From assembly GCA_947499095.1 (NCBI GenBank), contig CANMMR010000007.1, positions 124,001 to 188,000 on the forward strand: a stretch of 64,000 nucleotides of DNA, read 5' to 3'. Source of the DNA: an uncultured Erythrobacter sp. (GTDB lineage Bacteria > Pseudomonadota > Alphaproteobacteria > Sphingomonadales > Sphingomonadaceae). Made by a program: the position numbers and the translations under genes. Positions 18,803 to 29,396 of the stretch are shown in pieces (within the stretch, counting starts at the first letter, position 1; each line of letters starts with the position of its first letter). Below the pieces are notes generated by a model that saw only the letters and a list, made by a program, of their open reading frames with translations, made no database searches and was not told the origin of the DNA.

Positions 18803-20265
18803 GCGCCGCCATCCTGCGCCATCCGGCCTATGTCGAATGGCCTGCCGATCCGCGCGACCGCCTGCCGCTGACGCTGTGGGACGCAAAGAGCATTGCCGAA
18901 GCCGTCGGCGGCACGGCGAGCCATGATTTCCAGGTCGCGGGCGTCGAGATGGACAGCCGCGATGTGGTGAATGGCGATCTCTTCGTTGCGCTCAAGGGCG
19001 AGGCGATGGACGGGCACCGCTTCCTCGACAAGGCCTTTGCCAACGGCGCTGCCGGGGCCATCGTCGACCGTCCGGTCGACTGGCCGCACATCCTGGTAGA
19101 AGACACGACCGAGGCGCTGAAGGCGCTGGCCCGCGCTGCGCGCGCCCGCACCGAAGCCAGGATCATCGGCGTGACCGGTTCGGTCGGCAAGACCGGGGTC
19201 AAGGAAGCGATCTTCGCCGCGCTCGAACGCGCCAGCCGCGGCGCGGCGCACCGTTCGATCCGCAGCTACAACAACCATGTCGGCGTGCCGCTCAGTCTCG
19301 CCCGCATGCCCGCGCGCAGCCGCTTCGGCATCTTCGAGATGGGCATGAACAACGCCCGCGAGATCGAGGGGCTGACGACCCAGGTCCGTCCGCATGTCGC
19401 GGTCATCACCACCATCGCGCCCGCGCATATCGAGAACCTGGGCTCCATGGAGGCCATCGCTGCTGCCAAGGCGGAGATCTTCGCGGGGCTGGAACCCGGC
19501 GGTACTGCCGTCATCCCGACCGACACGCCCTATTACGAACAGCTGAAGTCCGCTGCCGAAAAAGTCGGCGCGAGGGTGATGAGCTTCGGCACGGCGCGCC
19601 ATGCCGACATGCGGCTGCTCGACGCGATCCCCAGCGCCAATGGCGGCAGCCTGGTGACCTGCGAATTTCCCGAAGGGCGGTTGTGCTACACGGTGGCTGA
19701 GCCGGGCGAGCACTGGGTCGCCAATTCGCTCGCCGTGATGGCGGCAGTGCGTGCGGCGGGCGGCGATCTCGCCGCGGCAGGCCTCGCGCTGGCCGAGATG
19801 GGTGGGCTGAAGGGCCGCGGCGCGCGCCACGGCATTACCGCGCCGGGCGGCAAGGCGCTGCTGATCGACGAAAGCTACAACGCCAATCCCGCCAGCATGC
19901 GCGCCACGCTGGCGCAGCTCGGCCAGACGCCTTCGGGCCGCCGCATCGCGGTGCTCGGCTCGATGAAGGAACTGGGCGACTTCGGCCCGAAGTTCCACGC
20001 CGGCCTCGCCGAACCGCTGCTCGCCGCCGATATCGACTATGCGGTGCTGGTCGGCGACGAGATGGGCGTGCTTGCGCGCGAACTGGGGAAACCGCAGAGC
20101 GACGTGCTTGGCAAGCCCATTGCGTGGGCGCATTGCCGAACTGCCGGAGAGGCCATCGAACTGCTCGAGAATTTCGGCGTCGTCGCTGGCGATGCCGTGC
20201 TGGTCAAAGGCTCCAATTCGGTCGGCCTCGGTCGGCTCGTGGATCACTTCACCCGCGCCGGATAG
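18799..20265 (+). CDS. murF: UDP-MurNAc-pentapeptide synthetase
   Basis: MurF attaches D-Ala-D-Ala to the tripeptide, completing the soluble precursor. The 488-residue protein shows the P-loop ITGSVGKTGVKEAIF (GSVGKT in place of the usual GSxGKT), YNNHVGVPLSL, FEMGMNNAREIEGL, and DESYNANPASMRATL in the ligase domain. The ATG at 18799 overlaps the murE stop and is preferred to an upstream in-frame ATG at 18769. The gap to mraY is 18 bases. Confidence 0.96.
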   Translation: MSAAILRHPAYVEWPADPRDRLPLTLWDAKSIAEAVGGTASHDFQVAGVEMDSRDVVNGDLFVALKGEAMDGHRFLDKAFANGAAGAIVDRPVDWPHILVEDTTEALKALARAARARTEARIIGVTGSVGKTGVKEAIFAALERASRGAAHRSIRSYNNHVGVPLSLARMPARSRFGIFEMGMNNAREIEGLTTQVRPHVAVITTIAPAHIENLGSMEAIAAAKAEIFAGLEPGGTAVIPTDTPYYEQLKSAAEKVGARVMSFGTARHADMRLLDAIPSANGGSLVTCEFPEGRLCYTVAEPGEHWVANSLAVMAAVRAAGGDLAAAGLALAEMGGLKGRGARHGITAPGGKALLIDESYNANPASMRATLAQLGQTPSGRRIAVLGSMKELGDFGPKFHAGLAEPLLAADIDYAVLVGDEMGVLARELGKPQSDVLGKPIAWAHCRTAGEAIELLENFGVVAGDAVLVKGSNSVGLGRLVDHFTRAG

Positions 20266-20283
20266 GCGCGACAAGAGGCGCAT

Positions 20284-21354
20284 TTGCTTTACCTTCTTGC
20301 CGAATGGCTGAACTTCGAGGGCATCGCCAACCTCGTGCGCTATCAGACGTTCCGCGCCGGGGCGACGCTGATGACGGCGCTGGTGATCGGCCTGCTGATC
20401 GGCCCGCGCTTCATCGCCATGCTCCGCGTACGACAGGGCAAGGGCCAGCCGATCCGCACCGACGGGCCGCAGACGCACCTCGTCAAGGTCGGCACGCCGA
20501 CGATGGGCGGGCTGATGATCCTAATCAGCCTGTCGCTGGCGGTACTGATCTGGATGGACCTCAAGAACCCGTTCATCTGGGCGTGCCTTGCCGTGACTCT
20601 GGGTTTCGGCCTGATCGGCTTCCTCGACGATTACGACAAGGTGTCGAAATCGAGCCACAAGGGCGTCTCCGCCCGGACGCGGCTGCTGGCGGAATTCCTG
20701 GTCGCGGGTGCGGCGAGCTATATCGTCGTCAGCCAGATCAACACCTTCGTCTATGTCCCCTTCGTGAACGATTTCGGAGTCGAGCTGGGCCCGTTCTATT
20801 ACCTCTTCGCGGCTGTGGTGATCGTGGGTGCGGGCAATGCCGTGAACCTGACCGACGGGCTGGACGGGCTGGCGACCATGCCGGTCATCATCGCGGCCGG
20901 CACCTTCGCGCTGATCGCCTATCTGGTCGGGCGCGTGGACTATTCCGAATATCTCGGCATCCCGCATGTCGAGGGCGCGGGTGAGCTGGCGATCTTCTGC
21001 GCGGCGATCATGGGGGCAGGTCTCGCCTTCCTGTGGTTCAACGCGCCGCCGGCTGCGGTATTCATGGGCGATACCGGGTCGCTGGCGTTGGGCGGCGCGC
21101 TCGGCGCGATTGCCGTGGCGACGCATCACGAGGTCGTGCTGGCGATCGTCGGCGGGCTGTTCGTGTTCGAGGCGCTTTCGGTCATCATCCAGGTCTTCTG
21201 GTTCAAGCGGACCGGCAAGCGGGTGTTCCGCATGGCTCCGATCCACCACCATTTCGAACAGCTCGGCTGGTCGGAGAGCAAGGTGGTGATCCGTTTCTGG
21301 ATCGTCTCGATCATCCTCGCGCTGATGGGCCTGGCGACGCTGAAGCTGCGATGA
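20284..21354 (+). CDS. mraY: Phospho-N-acetylmuramoyl-pentapeptide transferase
   Basis: This integral membrane enzyme makes lipid I from UDP-MurNAc-pentapeptide and undecaprenyl phosphate. The 356-residue protein has about ten transmembrane helices and the family motifs [19 protein letters not shown] (the Asp pair), [26 protein letters not shown] and PIHHHFE. The start is a TTG at 20284 ([13 protein letters not shown]), supported by AGAGGCG just upstream and by the fact that homologues begin with this sequence; there is no ATG or GTG before the first helix. The stop overlaps the murD ATG. Confidence 0.96.
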   Translation: MLYLLAEWLNFEGIANLVRYQTFRAGATLMTALVIGLLIGPRFIAMLRVRQGKGQPIRTDGPQTHLVKVGTPTMGGLMILISLSLAVLIWMDLKNPFIWACLAVTLGFGLIGFLDDYDKVSKSSHKGVSARTRLLAEFLVAGAASYIVVSQINTFVYVPFVNDFGVELGPFYYLFAAVVIVGAGNAVNLTDGLDGLATMPVIIAAGTFALIAYLVGRVDYSEYLGIPHVEGAGELAIFCAAIMGAGLAFLWFNAPPAAVFMGDTGSLALGGALGAIAVATHHEVVLAIVGGLFVFEALSVIIQVFWFKRTGKRVFRMAPIHHHFEQLGWSESKVVIRFWIVSIILALMGLATLKLR

Positions 21355-22664
21355 TTACGTCGACCGCCTGGAAGGACAAACGCTACGCGGTGCTCGGCCT
21401 CGCGCGGTCCGGCCGGGCGACGGTCGAGGCGCTGCTGGCGAGCGGAGCCGAGGTCATGGCTTGGGACAGAAGCGAGGAGGCGCGCGCCGAGTTTGCGGAT
21501 CGCGTCGAACTGGCCGATCCGGTCGAGGCGGACTTGACCGGAGTCGCGGGCGTGGTCGTCAGCCCCGGCGTCCCGCTCAACACTCACCCGATCAAGCCGC
21601 ATGCTGACAGCTTCGGCGTGCCGGTCATCGGCGATATCGAGCTCTTCGCGCAGGCGCGAGCCGAGCTGCCGCCGCACAAGGTCGTCGGCATCACCGGCAC
21701 CAACGGCAAGAGCACGACTACCGCGCTGGTCCACCATATCCTCAGGACCGCAGGCGTGCCGACCACCATGGGCGGCAATATCGGCCTGCCGATCCTCGAG
21801 CAGGAGCCGCTGCCTGCGGGCGGAGTCTATGTGCTGGAGCTGTCGAGCTATCAGATCGACCTGACTTACTCGCTCGACTGCGAGGTGGCGGTGCTGCTGA
21901 ACATTACGCCGGATCATCTGGACCGGTATGATGGCAATTTCGAGAAATATGCGGCGAGTAAGGCGCGCTTGTTCGAAATGCAAAGCTCCGGAAGCGAGGC
22001 TCTCATCTATGAGGATCTTCTCGATGCGAGTGAGGCTGTCCTCTGGCTAATGGATGACTACGCAGATGGGAAGTTGCAGATCCAAGCCGACGTGGAGGGT
22101 ATGGTACGGGTTGACTTGGACGGTTTAACACTACCTCCAAGTCTCCGAGGGCCACATAATCACGCTAATGCAAGTGCCGCCTTCTACACTGGTTCCTCGC
22201 TAGGAATCTCGGAATCTTTGATGGACGATGCCCTCCGCACCTACCCCGGCCTCCCACACCGCATGGAGCGTGTCGCTGAAATCTCCGGTGTTGCATATGT
22301 CAACGACAGCAAGGGCACCAACACCGCTGCCTCCGCGCCTGCGCTGGCAGCATTCGACAACATCCACTGGATCCTCGGCGGGCTCGCCAAGGAGCCGGGG
22401 CTGGGCGAGTGCGAGGCTGAACTGGGCCATGTGAAAGCCGCCTACACAATCGGTCAGGCCGGTCCGGACTTCGCGGCGCTGCTCGAAGGCCGCGTGCCGG
22501 TCACGCCGTGCGAAACGCTCGATCACGCCGTGACTCGCGCCGCAAGTCGCGCCGTGAGTGGCGACACCGTCCTCCTCTCTCCCGCCTGCGCCAGTTTCGA
22601 CCAGTATCGCGACTTCGAAGCGCGCGGCGAACACTTCCGCGAGCTGGTGGAGGGCCTCAAATGA
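21351..22664 (+). CDS. murD: UDP-MurNAc-L-alanine--D-glutamate ligase
   Basis: MurD adds D-glutamate to UDP-MurNAc-L-Ala. The 437-residue protein has the N-terminal Rossmann region ([18 protein letters not shown]), the P-loop [39 protein letters not shown], and the C-terminal domain with [13 protein letters not shown] and [11 protein letters not shown]. The reading frame is intact. Codons for about residues 206-300 (21970-22250) are clearly different from the rest of the gene: near 54 percent GC, with TTA, CTA, AAT and ATA-type codons that are almost absent elsewhere. This hints at a recombined segment. The gene is coupled to mraY and ftsW. Confidence 0.96.
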   Translation: MITSTAWKDKRYAVLGLARSGRATVEALLASGAEVMAWDRSEEARAEFADRVELADPVEADLTGVAGVVVSPGVPLNTHPIKPHADSFGVPVIGDIELFAQARAELPPHKVVGITGTNGKSTTTALVHHILRTAGVPTTMGGNIGLPILEQEPLPAGGVYVLELSSYQIDLTYSLDCEVAVLLNITPDHLDRYDGNFEKYAASKARLFEMQSSGSEALIYEDLLDASEAVLWLMDDYADGKLQIQADVEGMVRVDLDGLTLPPSLRGPHNHANASAAFYTGSSLGISESLMDDALRTYPGLPHRMERVAEISGVAYVNDSKGTNTAASAPALAAFDNIHWILGGLAKEPGLGECEAELGHVKAAYTIGQAGPDFAALLEGRVPVTPCETLDHAVTRAASRAVSGDTVLLSPACASFDQYRDFEARGEHFRELVEGLK

Positions 22665-23929
22665 GCACCACCATGCAGCCCTATGTCCCCGGCAAGCGCC
22701 AGCCCGCGCATATGCCCAAGGGCCGCCTCTCGCGCTGGTCGGAGCTGAAGATCTGGTGGCGTGAGATCGATCGCGTGCTGCTGTTCCTGATCCTGCTGCT
22801 GATGAGCTTCGGCACCATCGCCGTCGCCGCCGCCAGCCCGGCCACGGCCAATCGCCTGTCGACCAGCAGCGAGACGCTCGACCCGCTGTACTTCTTCTAC
22901 CGCCACATCGCCTGGCAGGTGGTCGGCCTCGGTACGATGCTCGGCGTGTCGATGCTGACCCGCGACAATGCGCGCAGGCTCGGCATCGTCCTTGCGGCGA
23001 CGATGCTGTTCTTCCTGTTCCTCACCCCGCTGATCGGGGTCGAGATCAACGGGGCGAGACGCTGGATCAGGATCGGCATGCAGTTCCAGCCGTCCGAATT
23101 CCTCAAGCCCGGTTTCGCCATCGCAATGGCGTGGATCTTCGCCTGGCGGCTGCGCGACCCGAACCTGCCCGTCCTCGGCATTGCGACCGGAACCCTCGGT
23201 TTGATCGCTGCACTGATGATGGCGCAGCCCGACTTTGGCGGCACGATCCTGTTTGTCGGCGTGTGGTTCGTGATGGTGGTGCTGTCCGGTGTCGATGCCA
23301 AGCGTATCGGCTTCGTCATCGGTGGCGGGATCGCAGGCATCACTGCCGCCTATTTCCTCTACGACAATGCCCGCCACCGCATCGACAGCTTCCTGGGCGG
23401 CGGCACGGCCTACGACCAGGTGGACCTCGCCAGCCGCACGCTGTTGGCAGGCGGCTGGGCCGGCGCGGGCTACGGCCTCGGCATCCGCAAGATGAGCCTG
23501 CCCGAAGCGCATACCGATTATATCTTCAGCGTGATCGGCGAGGAATTCGGCCTGCTCGCCTGCGCGGTGATCGTGATCCTCTATCTCGCCATCGTCGGCC
23601 GCGTGCTGATGCGGCTGGTGGACGAGGAGGATTTGTTCGCGCTGCTGGCCGGTGCGGGGCTGGTCTCGCTACTCGGCGGGCAGGCGTTCATCAACATGCT
23701 GGTCAACCTCCAGCTGTTCCCGTCCAAGGGCATGACGTTGCCGCTGGTCAGTTATGGTGGCTCCTCGACCATCGCCATCGGCCTGACCGTGGGCCTGCTC
23801 TTGGCGGTAACCCGGCGAAATCCCTTCCTGAAAAGCCGGACTAAGGGGCTTGGCGAGTGGATGGGAATAGGGCAGGCGGACGCGATGAATTCCCCTTCCG
23901 CTCGCCCCGTGCGCGAGATCCAGCCATGA
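22661..23929 (+). CDS. ftsW: Septal peptidoglycan glycosyltransferase FtsW
   Basis: FtsW is a SEDS-family polymerase that builds septal glycan strands from lipid II together with FtsI. The 422-residue protein begins with a basic cytosolic segment of about 40 residues, then about ten transmembrane helices. SEDS markers are NGARRWIRIG and FQPSEFLKPG, MAQPDFGGT (with the catalytic Asp), HTDYIFSVIGEEFG and LPLVSYGGSS near the end. The C-terminal 35 residues are cytosolic and polar. It overlaps murD and murG by ATGA, placing it between the precursor ligases as in most proteobacteria. Confidence 0.96.
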   Translation: MSTTMQPYVPGKRQPAHMPKGRLSRWSELKIWWREIDRVLLFLILLLMSFGTIAVAAASPATANRLSTSSETLDPLYFFYRHIAWQVVGLGTMLGVSMLTRDNARRLGIVLAATMLFFLFLTPLIGVEINGARRWIRIGMQFQPSEFLKPGFAIAMAWIFAWRLRDPNLPVLGIATGTLGLIAALMMAQPDFGGTILFVGVWFVMVVLSGVDAKRIGFVIGGGIAGITAAYFLYDNARHRIDSFLGGGTAYDQVDLASRTLLAGGWAGAGYGLGIRKMSLPEAHTDYIFSVIGEEFGLLACAVIVILYLAIVGRVLMRLVDEEDLFALLAGAGLVSLLGGQAFINMLVNLQLFPSKGMTLPLVSYGGSSTIAIGLTVGLLLAVTRRNPFLKSRTKGLGEWMGIGQADAMNSPSARPVREIQP

Positions 23930-25122
23930 CTAGCTCCAGCCGCCACTATGTCCTCGCCGCCGGCGGTACCGGCGGGCACTTGCTGCCGGCTTTCGCGCTG
24001 GCGACCGAGCTCGACCGGCGCGGACATCACGTCGCGCTGATCACCGACGAGCGCGGGGCGGAGATCCCGGGCAAGCCCGATTTCATGCCCGCGCATGTCA
24101 TTCCCGCGGGCCGCTTCGGCAAGAATCCGCTGCAATGGATCAAGGGGGCGAAGGCGCTGCTGGAAGGCCGGCGCATGGCGCTGCGGCTGTACGAGAGTTT
24201 CGAGCCGAGCGCGGTGATCGGCTTCGGCGGCTATCCCTCCGCCCCGGCGGTGCTCGCCTCGACCTCCGCCGACATCCCGACGATCCTGCACGAACAGAAC
24301 GCCGTGCTCGGCCGCGTCAATCGCCTGCTAGCAGGCCGCGTCCAGGCGATCGCCACGGCCTATCCCGATGTCGAGCGGCTGGCGGACAAGCACTCGGACA
24401 AGGTCCACCTCGTCGGCAATCCGGTGCGCGCGGGCGTGCTTTCGCTGCGCGAAGAGCCGTTTCCCGAGTTCACCGAAGACGGCCTGCTGCGCGTACTCGT
24501 TACCGGCGGTAGCCAGGGTGCCCGCGTGCTGTCCGAAGTCGTGCCCGACGGGCTCGCCATGCTGCCGCCCGCGCTGCGCCAGCGCTTGCAAGTGACGCAG
24601 CAGTGCCGCGCCGAGGACCTGGAGGCCGTCCGCAAGCGCTATCGCAATCACGAGATTCCGGCCGAACTCGCGACCTATTTCGAGGACATGGCCACGCGCC
24701 TTGCCGATGCGCATCTGTTCATCGGCCGCGCCGGTGCCTCGACCATTGCAGAACTGACTGCGGTGGGCCGCCCGGCCATCCTGGTGCCGCTGCCGATCGC
24801 GACAGACGACCACCAGGCATCGAACACGCGCGAAATGGCCAAGGCCGGCGGCGCGCGGATGATCCGGCAGGAGCGTTTTACTGGCAAGGAACTCGCCAAG
24901 CAGATCAAGGCTCTCGCCGAGAACCCTCAAGGTTTGAACAGGGCCGCCCATGCCGCTTGGAACTGCGGACGTCCCAAGGCCGTCGAGGACCTCGCCGACC
25001 TCGTCGAAAGCTTCGGCGGGGCCGACATGATGGACGTCATCCGCGTCGGCGGAAACATTGCGCGCGGCGCGACACAGGGCGCACCCGCCGGCCAGGGCGC
25101 TGCGAAGGAGGCGGCCGAATGA
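23926..25122 (+). CDS. murG: Lipid II synthase (UDP-GlcNAc transferase) MurG
   Basis: MurG transfers GlcNAc to lipid I on the inner face of the membrane. The 398-residue GT28/GT-B protein has the N-terminal glycine loop [44 protein letters not shown], then [13 protein letters not shown] and the donor-site [23 protein letters not shown] with [11 protein letters not shown]. The last 45 residues (after [11 protein letters not shown]) are an Ala/Gly-rich tail beyond the usual end of the enzyme, probably disordered. The ATG at 23926 is chosen by the overlap with ftsW and by homology. Confidence 0.96.
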   Translation: MTSSSRHYVLAAGGTGGHLLPAFALATELDRRGHHVALITDERGAEIPGKPDFMPAHVIPAGRFGKNPLQWIKGAKALLEGRRMALRLYESFEPSAVIGFGGYPSAPAVLASTSADIPTILHEQNAVLGRVNRLLAGRVQAIATAYPDVERLADKHSDKVHLVGNPVRAGVLSLREEPFPEFTEDGLLRVLVTGGSQGARVLSEVVPDGLAMLPPALRQRLQVTQQCRAEDLEAVRKRYRNHEIPAELATYFEDMATRLADAHLFIGRAGASTIAELTAVGRPAILVPLPIATDDHQASNTREMAKAGGARMIRQERFTGKELAKQIKALAENPQGLNRAAHAAWNCGRPKAVEDLADLVESFGGADMMDVIRVGGNIARGATQGAPAGQGAAKEAAE

Positions 25123-26537
25123 GGGGCGTACCGACCGACATCGGAACCATCCATTTCGTCGGCATCGGCGGGATCGGCATGTCCGGCATAGCCGAGGTGA
25201 TGAACAATCTCGGCTACAGCGTGCAGGGCTCCGACATCAAGGAAAGCCCTGTGATCGAGCGGCTGCGCAGCCGTGGTGTGACGGTGGCCATCGGCCACGC
25301 GCCGGAGAATGTCGAAGGCGCGGCAGTGGTGGTCACCTCGACCGCCGTGAAGCGGACCAATCCCGAAGTCGCCTTCGCGCTGGAAAACCGCATCCCCGTG
25401 GTGCGCCGCGCGGAAATGCTGGCTGAACTCATGCGCCTCAAATCGACTGTCGCGGTCGCCGGGACGCATGGCAAAACGACCACGACCAGCATGATTGCCG
25501 CCTTGCTCGATGCGGGCAAGATCGATCCCACCGTGATTAATGGCGGCATCATCGAGCAATACGGCTCCAACGCTCGTCTCGGCGACAGCGACTGGATGGT
25601 GGTCGAGGCCGACGAGAGCGACGGCAGCTTCCTGCGGCTCGACGGCACGATCGCGGTGGTCACCAATATCGATCCCGAACACCTCGACCATTACGGCGAT
25701 TTCGAGGGTGTGAAGGACGCCTTCGTGGAGTTCATCCACAACGTGCCCTTCTATGGCGCGGCGGTGCTGTGCATCGACCATCCCGAGGTTCAGGCCGTGA
25801 TCGCCAAGGTGCGCGATCGCAATGTCGTGACCTATGGCTTCAACCTGCAGGCCGACATTTGCGGCGTGAACGTGCGGCCCGATGCGGGCGGCAATTGCTT
25901 CGACGTTATCGTGCGCCGGCGCGGGCAGGAGGATCGCCGGATCGAGGGCGTGCGCCTGCCGATGCCCGGCCGCCACAACGTCCAGAACGCGCTCGCCGCG
26001 ATTGCCGTTTCGATCGAGATGGGTTGCCCGGACGAGGTGATCTGCAACGGGTTCAACCAGTTTGGCGGCGTTCGGCGCCGCTTCACCAAGGTCGGCGAAG
26101 TCCCGACCGGCGGCGGCGTCGCGACGATCATCGACGACTATGGCCACCACCCGGTCGAGATCAAGGCGGTGCTGGGCGCGGCCCGCGAAAGTGCGGGGCG
26201 GGGGCGTGTCATCGCCGTCGTGCAGCCACACCGCTACACGCGCCTCAACGATTTGATGGACGAATTCCAGACCTGCTTCAACGAAGCCGACCTCGTCTAT
26301 GTCACCCCGGTTTATGCGGCGGGCGAAGACCCGATCCCCGGCGTCGATGCGCAGGCGCTGGTCGATGGCCTCAAGGCGCGCGGACACCGCGCCGCCTCGA
26401 CGATCGAGGACGAGCAGGACCTTGCCGAAACGCTCGCAGCCGAATTGCAGGAAGGCGATTTCGTGATCTGCCTCGGCGCTGGCGACATCACCCGCTGGGC
26501 GGCCGGCCTGCAGAACCAGATCGCGCTGGCGAGCTGA
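25119..26537 (+). CDS. murC: UDP-N-acetylmuramate--L-alanine ligase
   Basis: MurC makes the first peptide bond of the stem. The 472-residue protein has the N-terminal [16 protein letters not shown], the P-loop [36 protein letters not shown], and the C-terminal [15 protein letters not shown] with VVQPHRYTR. All expected MurC residues are visible. It is coupled to murG by ATGA and followed three bases later by murB. Confidence 0.97.
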   Translation: MRGVPTDIGTIHFVGIGGIGMSGIAEVMNNLGYSVQGSDIKESPVIERLRSRGVTVAIGHAPENVEGAAVVVTSTAVKRTNPEVAFALENRIPVVRRAEMLAELMRLKSTVAVAGTHGKTTTTSMIAALLDAGKIDPTVINGGIIEQYGSNARLGDSDWMVVEADESDGSFLRLDGTIAVVTNIDPEHLDHYGDFEGVKDAFVEFIHNVPFYGAAVLCIDHPEVQAVIAKVRDRNVVTYGFNLQADICGVNVRPDAGGNCFDVIVRRRGQEDRRIEGVRLPMPGRHNVQNALAAIAVSIEMGCPDEVICNGFNQFGGVRRRFTKVGEVPTGGGVATIIDDYGHHPVEIKAVLGAARESAGRGRVIAVVQPHRYTRLNDLMDEFQTCFNEADLVYVTPVYAAGEDPIPGVDAQALVDGLKARGHRAASTIEDEQDLAETLAAELQEGDFVICLGAGDITRWAAGLQNQIALAS

Positions 26538-26540
26538 GCG

Positions 26541-27512
26541 ATGGAGATGGACCAACCCGACGACGTGTGGAACTGGGACAGCGGCATGGCCCCCGATTGC
26601 GAGGTCGACGGCGGCGTCTCCGCGCCCGTGGCGATCGACGATCTGCGCGGCAAGCTCACGCACGATGCGCCGCTCGCCAAGCTGGTCTGGTTCAAGAGCG
26701 GCGGCAATGCCGACTGGCTGTTCGAGCCGGAAGACCTCGACGATCTGCGCATCTTCCTCGAACGGCTCGGGGGCAGGCTGCCGGTAATGGCGCTGGGCCT
26801 CGGCTCCAATCTGATCGTGCGCGATGGCGGGGTGCCGGGCGTGGTGGTCAAGCTGGGCAAGCCCTTCGCGAATATCGAAACGCGTGACGATCATGTGGTC
26901 GCCTGCGGGGCGGGGGCGCATGGCATCCTCGTCGCCTCGACGGCACGCGATGCCGGGATCGCCGGCCTCGAATTCATGCGCGGCATCCCCGGCACGGTCG
27001 GCGGCTTCGTGCGCATGAACGGCGGCGCATACGGGCGCGAGGTCAGCGACGTGCTGATCGACTGCGATGTCATCCTGCCGGGCGGCAATCTGGTGACGCT
27101 GCCCAAAGCGGACCTGCAATATACCTACCGCCACTCGACCTTGCCGGACGGCGCGGTGGTGGTCGCAGCCCGCTTCCAGGGCGAACCGGGCGATCCCGAA
27201 GCGATCGGCGCGAAGATGGATGAAATTGCCGAAGCGCGCGAGAACTCGCAGCCGCTGCGCACCAAGACCGGCGGCTCGACGTTCAAGAACCCGCCCGGTC
27301 GCAAGGCTTGGGAACTGGTCGACGTGGCGGGGTGCCGCGGATTGCAGATGGGCGGCGCCCAGGTGAGCGAGAAGCACACCAACTTCCTGATCAACGTCGA
27401 CGACGCGACCAGCGCCGACATCGAAGGCCTGGGCGAAGAAGTAAAGCGCCGCGTCTACGAGCATTCGGGCGTCGAACTCGAATGGGAAATCCAGCGGGTG
27501 GGGCGGCCTTAG
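26541..27512 (+). CDS. murB: UDP-N-acetylenolpyruvoylglucosamine reductase
   Basis: MurB is the FAD/NADPH enzyme that reduces enolpyruvyl-UDP-GlcNAc to UDP-MurNAc. The 323-residue protein has the FAD-binding stretch LGLGSNLIVRDGG, GLEFMRGIPGTVGGFVRMNGGAYG, YRHSTLP, and the catalytic-Ser motif GGSTFKNPPG, followed by QVSEKHTNFLIN. The shortened domain 3 with the YRxS motif fits the type I/II boundary seen in alphaproteobacteria. About 20 N-terminal residues (MEMDQPDDVWNWDSGMAPD) are an acidic extension; internal starts are possible. It lies between murC and ddl. Confidence 0.95.
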   Translation: MEMDQPDDVWNWDSGMAPDCEVDGGVSAPVAIDDLRGKLTHDAPLAKLVWFKSGGNADWLFEPEDLDDLRIFLERLGGRLPVMALGLGSNLIVRDGGVPGVVVKLGKPFANIETRDDHVVACGAGAHGILVASTARDAGIAGLEFMRGIPGTVGGFVRMNGGAYGREVSDVLIDCDVILPGGNLVTLPKADLQYTYRHSTLPDGAVVVAARFQGEPGDPEAIGAKMDEIAEARENSQPLRTKTGGSTFKNPPGRKAWELVDVAGCRGLQMGGAQVSEKHTNFLINVDDATSADIEGLGEEVKRRVYEHSGVELEWEIQRVGRP

Positions 27513-27520
27513 GAACTGAC

Positions 27521-28501
27521 ATGACCGACCTTCCCAAAGACTTGCATATCGTCGTCCTCATGGGCGGCTGGGCGAACGAGCGGCCCGTCAGCCTTATGTC
27601 GGGCGAGGGCGTCGCCAAGGCGCTGGAAGAGCGCGGGCACCGTGTCACGCGGATCGACATGGACCGGCAGGTCGCCGCGCGCATCGCCGAAGTCGCGCCC
27701 GATGTCGTGTTCAACGCGCTCCACGGCGTTCCGGGCGAAGATGGCACGGTCCAGGGCATGCTCGACCTGATGGGTGTGCCCTACACGCATTCGGGCCTCG
27801 CCACGTCGGTTGTCGCGATCGACAAGCAGCTGACCAAGCAGGCGCTGGTGCCGCACGGCATTCCCATGCCCGGCGGGCGGATCGTCAAGAGCGACGATCT
27901 GCACGAGCGCGATCCGCTGCCGCGTCCCTATGTGCTCAAGCCGGTCAACGAGGGCAGCAGCGTCGGCGTGGCGATCGTCACCGACGAGAGCGACTACGGC
28001 AATCCCATCGCGCGCGATGCCAAGGGGCCGTGGCAGGACTTTGCCGAATTGCTCGCAGAACCCTTCATCAAGGGCCGCGAGATGACGACGGCAGTGGTCG
28101 ATTTCGCGGACGGCCCGCGCGCGCTCGCGGTAACCGAACTGAAGCCAAAGAGCGGATTTTACGATTTCGACGCGAAATACACCGACGGAATGACCGACCA
28201 TATCTGCCCGGCGGATATCCCCGAAAGCATCGAACGCCTGTGCCGCCAATACGCGCTGAAGGCGCACCAGGTGCTCGGCTGCCGGGGCACCAGCCGGACC
28301 GACTTCCGCTGGGACGAGGAGCAGGGTGAAGATGGGCTATTCATCCTCGAAACCAACACCCAGCCGGGCATGACGCCGCTCAGCCTTGTGCCCGAGCAGG
28401 CCAAGCATGTCGGCATGGAGTATGGCGAGCTGGTCGAAACCGTGATCGCCGCGGCCTTGCGCGACCATGCAACTAAAGGCAGGGGCAATGGCCAGGGTTA
28501 G
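27521..28501 (+). CDS. ddl: D-alanine--D-alanine ligase
   Basis: Ddl is the ATP-grasp enzyme that makes the D-Ala-D-Ala dipeptide used by MurF. The 326-residue protein starts IVVLMGGWANERPVSLMSG (the family SAEREVSLxSG region in a modified form), has VFNALHGVPGEDGTVQG, the ATP-grasp loop KPVNEGSSVGVAIV, FIKGREMTTAV, CRGTSRTDFRW and ILETNTQPGMTPLSLVPEQA. The ATG at 27521 lies eight bases after murB. Its end overlaps ftsQ by 14 bases. Confidence 0.96.
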   Translation: MTDLPKDLHIVVLMGGWANERPVSLMSGEGVAKALEERGHRVTRIDMDRQVAARIAEVAPDVVFNALHGVPGEDGTVQGMLDLMGVPYTHSGLATSVVAIDKQLTKQALVPHGIPMPGGRIVKSDDLHERDPLPRPYVLKPVNEGSSVGVAIVTDESDYGNPIARDAKGPWQDFAELLAEPFIKGREMTTAVVDFADGPRALAVTELKPKSGFYDFDAKYTDGMTDHICPADIPESIERLCRQYALKAHQVLGCRGTSRTDFRWDEEQGEDGLFILETNTQPGMTPLSLVPEQAKHVGMEYGELVETVIAAALRDHATKGRGNGQG

Positions 28502-29396
28502 CCGCAAACCCCAAGGGGTCCGGCGCTCGGCCGCTGCGCGCAGCCGCAGCCAGAAGGCTCGCGCCGCGCGCAAGCATACCAGCGGTATTCTCGACCGCAT
28601 CATGGCCGCGCTGCCCTTCACCGAGGAGCAGTGGCACAAGTTCTTCCTGACTTCGATCATCGTTGCAGGGCTGGCCATTGCTTGGACGGTCGCAAGCTTT
28701 GCTGGCGTGCCGGAAATGGCCCGCGAAGAGCTCGCGAAATCGGCTTCGCGCTCCGGCTTCGAGGTCAGCAAGGTCCGCGTCTCAGGCGTCAAGCGGATGA
28801 ACGAACAGCTGGTCTACGAACGCGTGCTCGCCCAGCGCGACCGGCCGATGCCCCTGGTCGAGTTGGAAGATGTGCGTGACAACCTGCTCGAGCTGCCCTG
28901 GGTCGCCGATGCGCGGGTCTCGCGCCAGCTGCCCGATACGCTGAAGATCGATATCGTCGAGCGCGAACCCCATGCCGTGCTGCGCAAGCCCGACCGGCTC
29001 ATGCTGGTCGACGGGCAGGGGCACGAACTCGAGCCGATCGCGCGCGAGGCGGCGAAGGGCAAGCTGCTGATCGAGGGTCCTGGTGCGCAAAAGCAGGTCG
29101 AGGAACTCGGCCGCCTGCTGGACGCCGCGCCGGCGCTAAAGCCGCATATCGCCGGCGCCGAATGGGTCGGCAACCGGCGGTGGAATCTCACCTTCACCAG
29201 CGGGCAGCTGCTCGCCCTGCCGGAAGGCGATGCAGGCGCGCCCGCGCTGGTCAAGTTTGCCCAGCTAGACGGGATGCACCGGCTGATCGGCGGAAAGCCC
29301 ATCGCGGTGGACATGCGCGTGCCGGACCGTGTCTATCTGCGCTGCAAGGACGGCCCGTGCCCGACACAGCTTGCACGCAACGGGCGGGCCGAGTGA
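28488..29396 (+). CDS. ftsQ: Cell division protein FtsQ
   Basis: FtsQ is the bitopic scaffold that brings FtsB/FtsL to the septum. The 302-residue protein has a long basic cytosolic segment (about 45 residues, rich in Arg, Lys and Ser), one transmembrane helix (about residues 60-78, TSIIVAGLAIAWTVASFAG), the POTRA domain (FEVSKVRVSGVKRMNEQLVY through NLLELPWVADARVSRQLPDTLKIDI) and the beta domain. The ATG at 28488 lies inside ddl, with AGGGG a few bases upstream. The stop overlaps the start of ftsA in TGATG. Confidence 0.93.
   Translation: MARVSRKPQGVRRSAAARSRSQKARAARKHTSGILDRIMAALPFTEEQWHKFFLTSIIVAGLAIAWTVASFAGVPEMAREELAKSASRSGFEVSKVRVSGVKRMNEQLVYERVLAQRDRPMPLVELEDVRDNLLELPWVADARVSRQLPDTLKIDIVEREPHAVLRKPDRLMLVDGQGHELEPIAREAAKGKLLIEGPGAQKQVEELGRLLDAAPALKPHIAGAEWVGNRRWNLTFTSGQLLALPEGDAGAPALVKFAQLDGMHRLIGGKPIAVDMRVPDRVYLRCKDGPCPTQLARNGRAE

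Noticed and set aside
18703-20478. Open minus-strand frame of 591 codons opposite murF
   Set aside because: Antisense to murF with biased composition; no ribosome site or domain.
24927-27464. Open minus-strand frame of 845 codons opposite murG-murC-murB
   Set aside because: It spans three conserved genes on the other strand, is low in complexity (His/Asp/Ala/Arg rich) and has no homologous motif.
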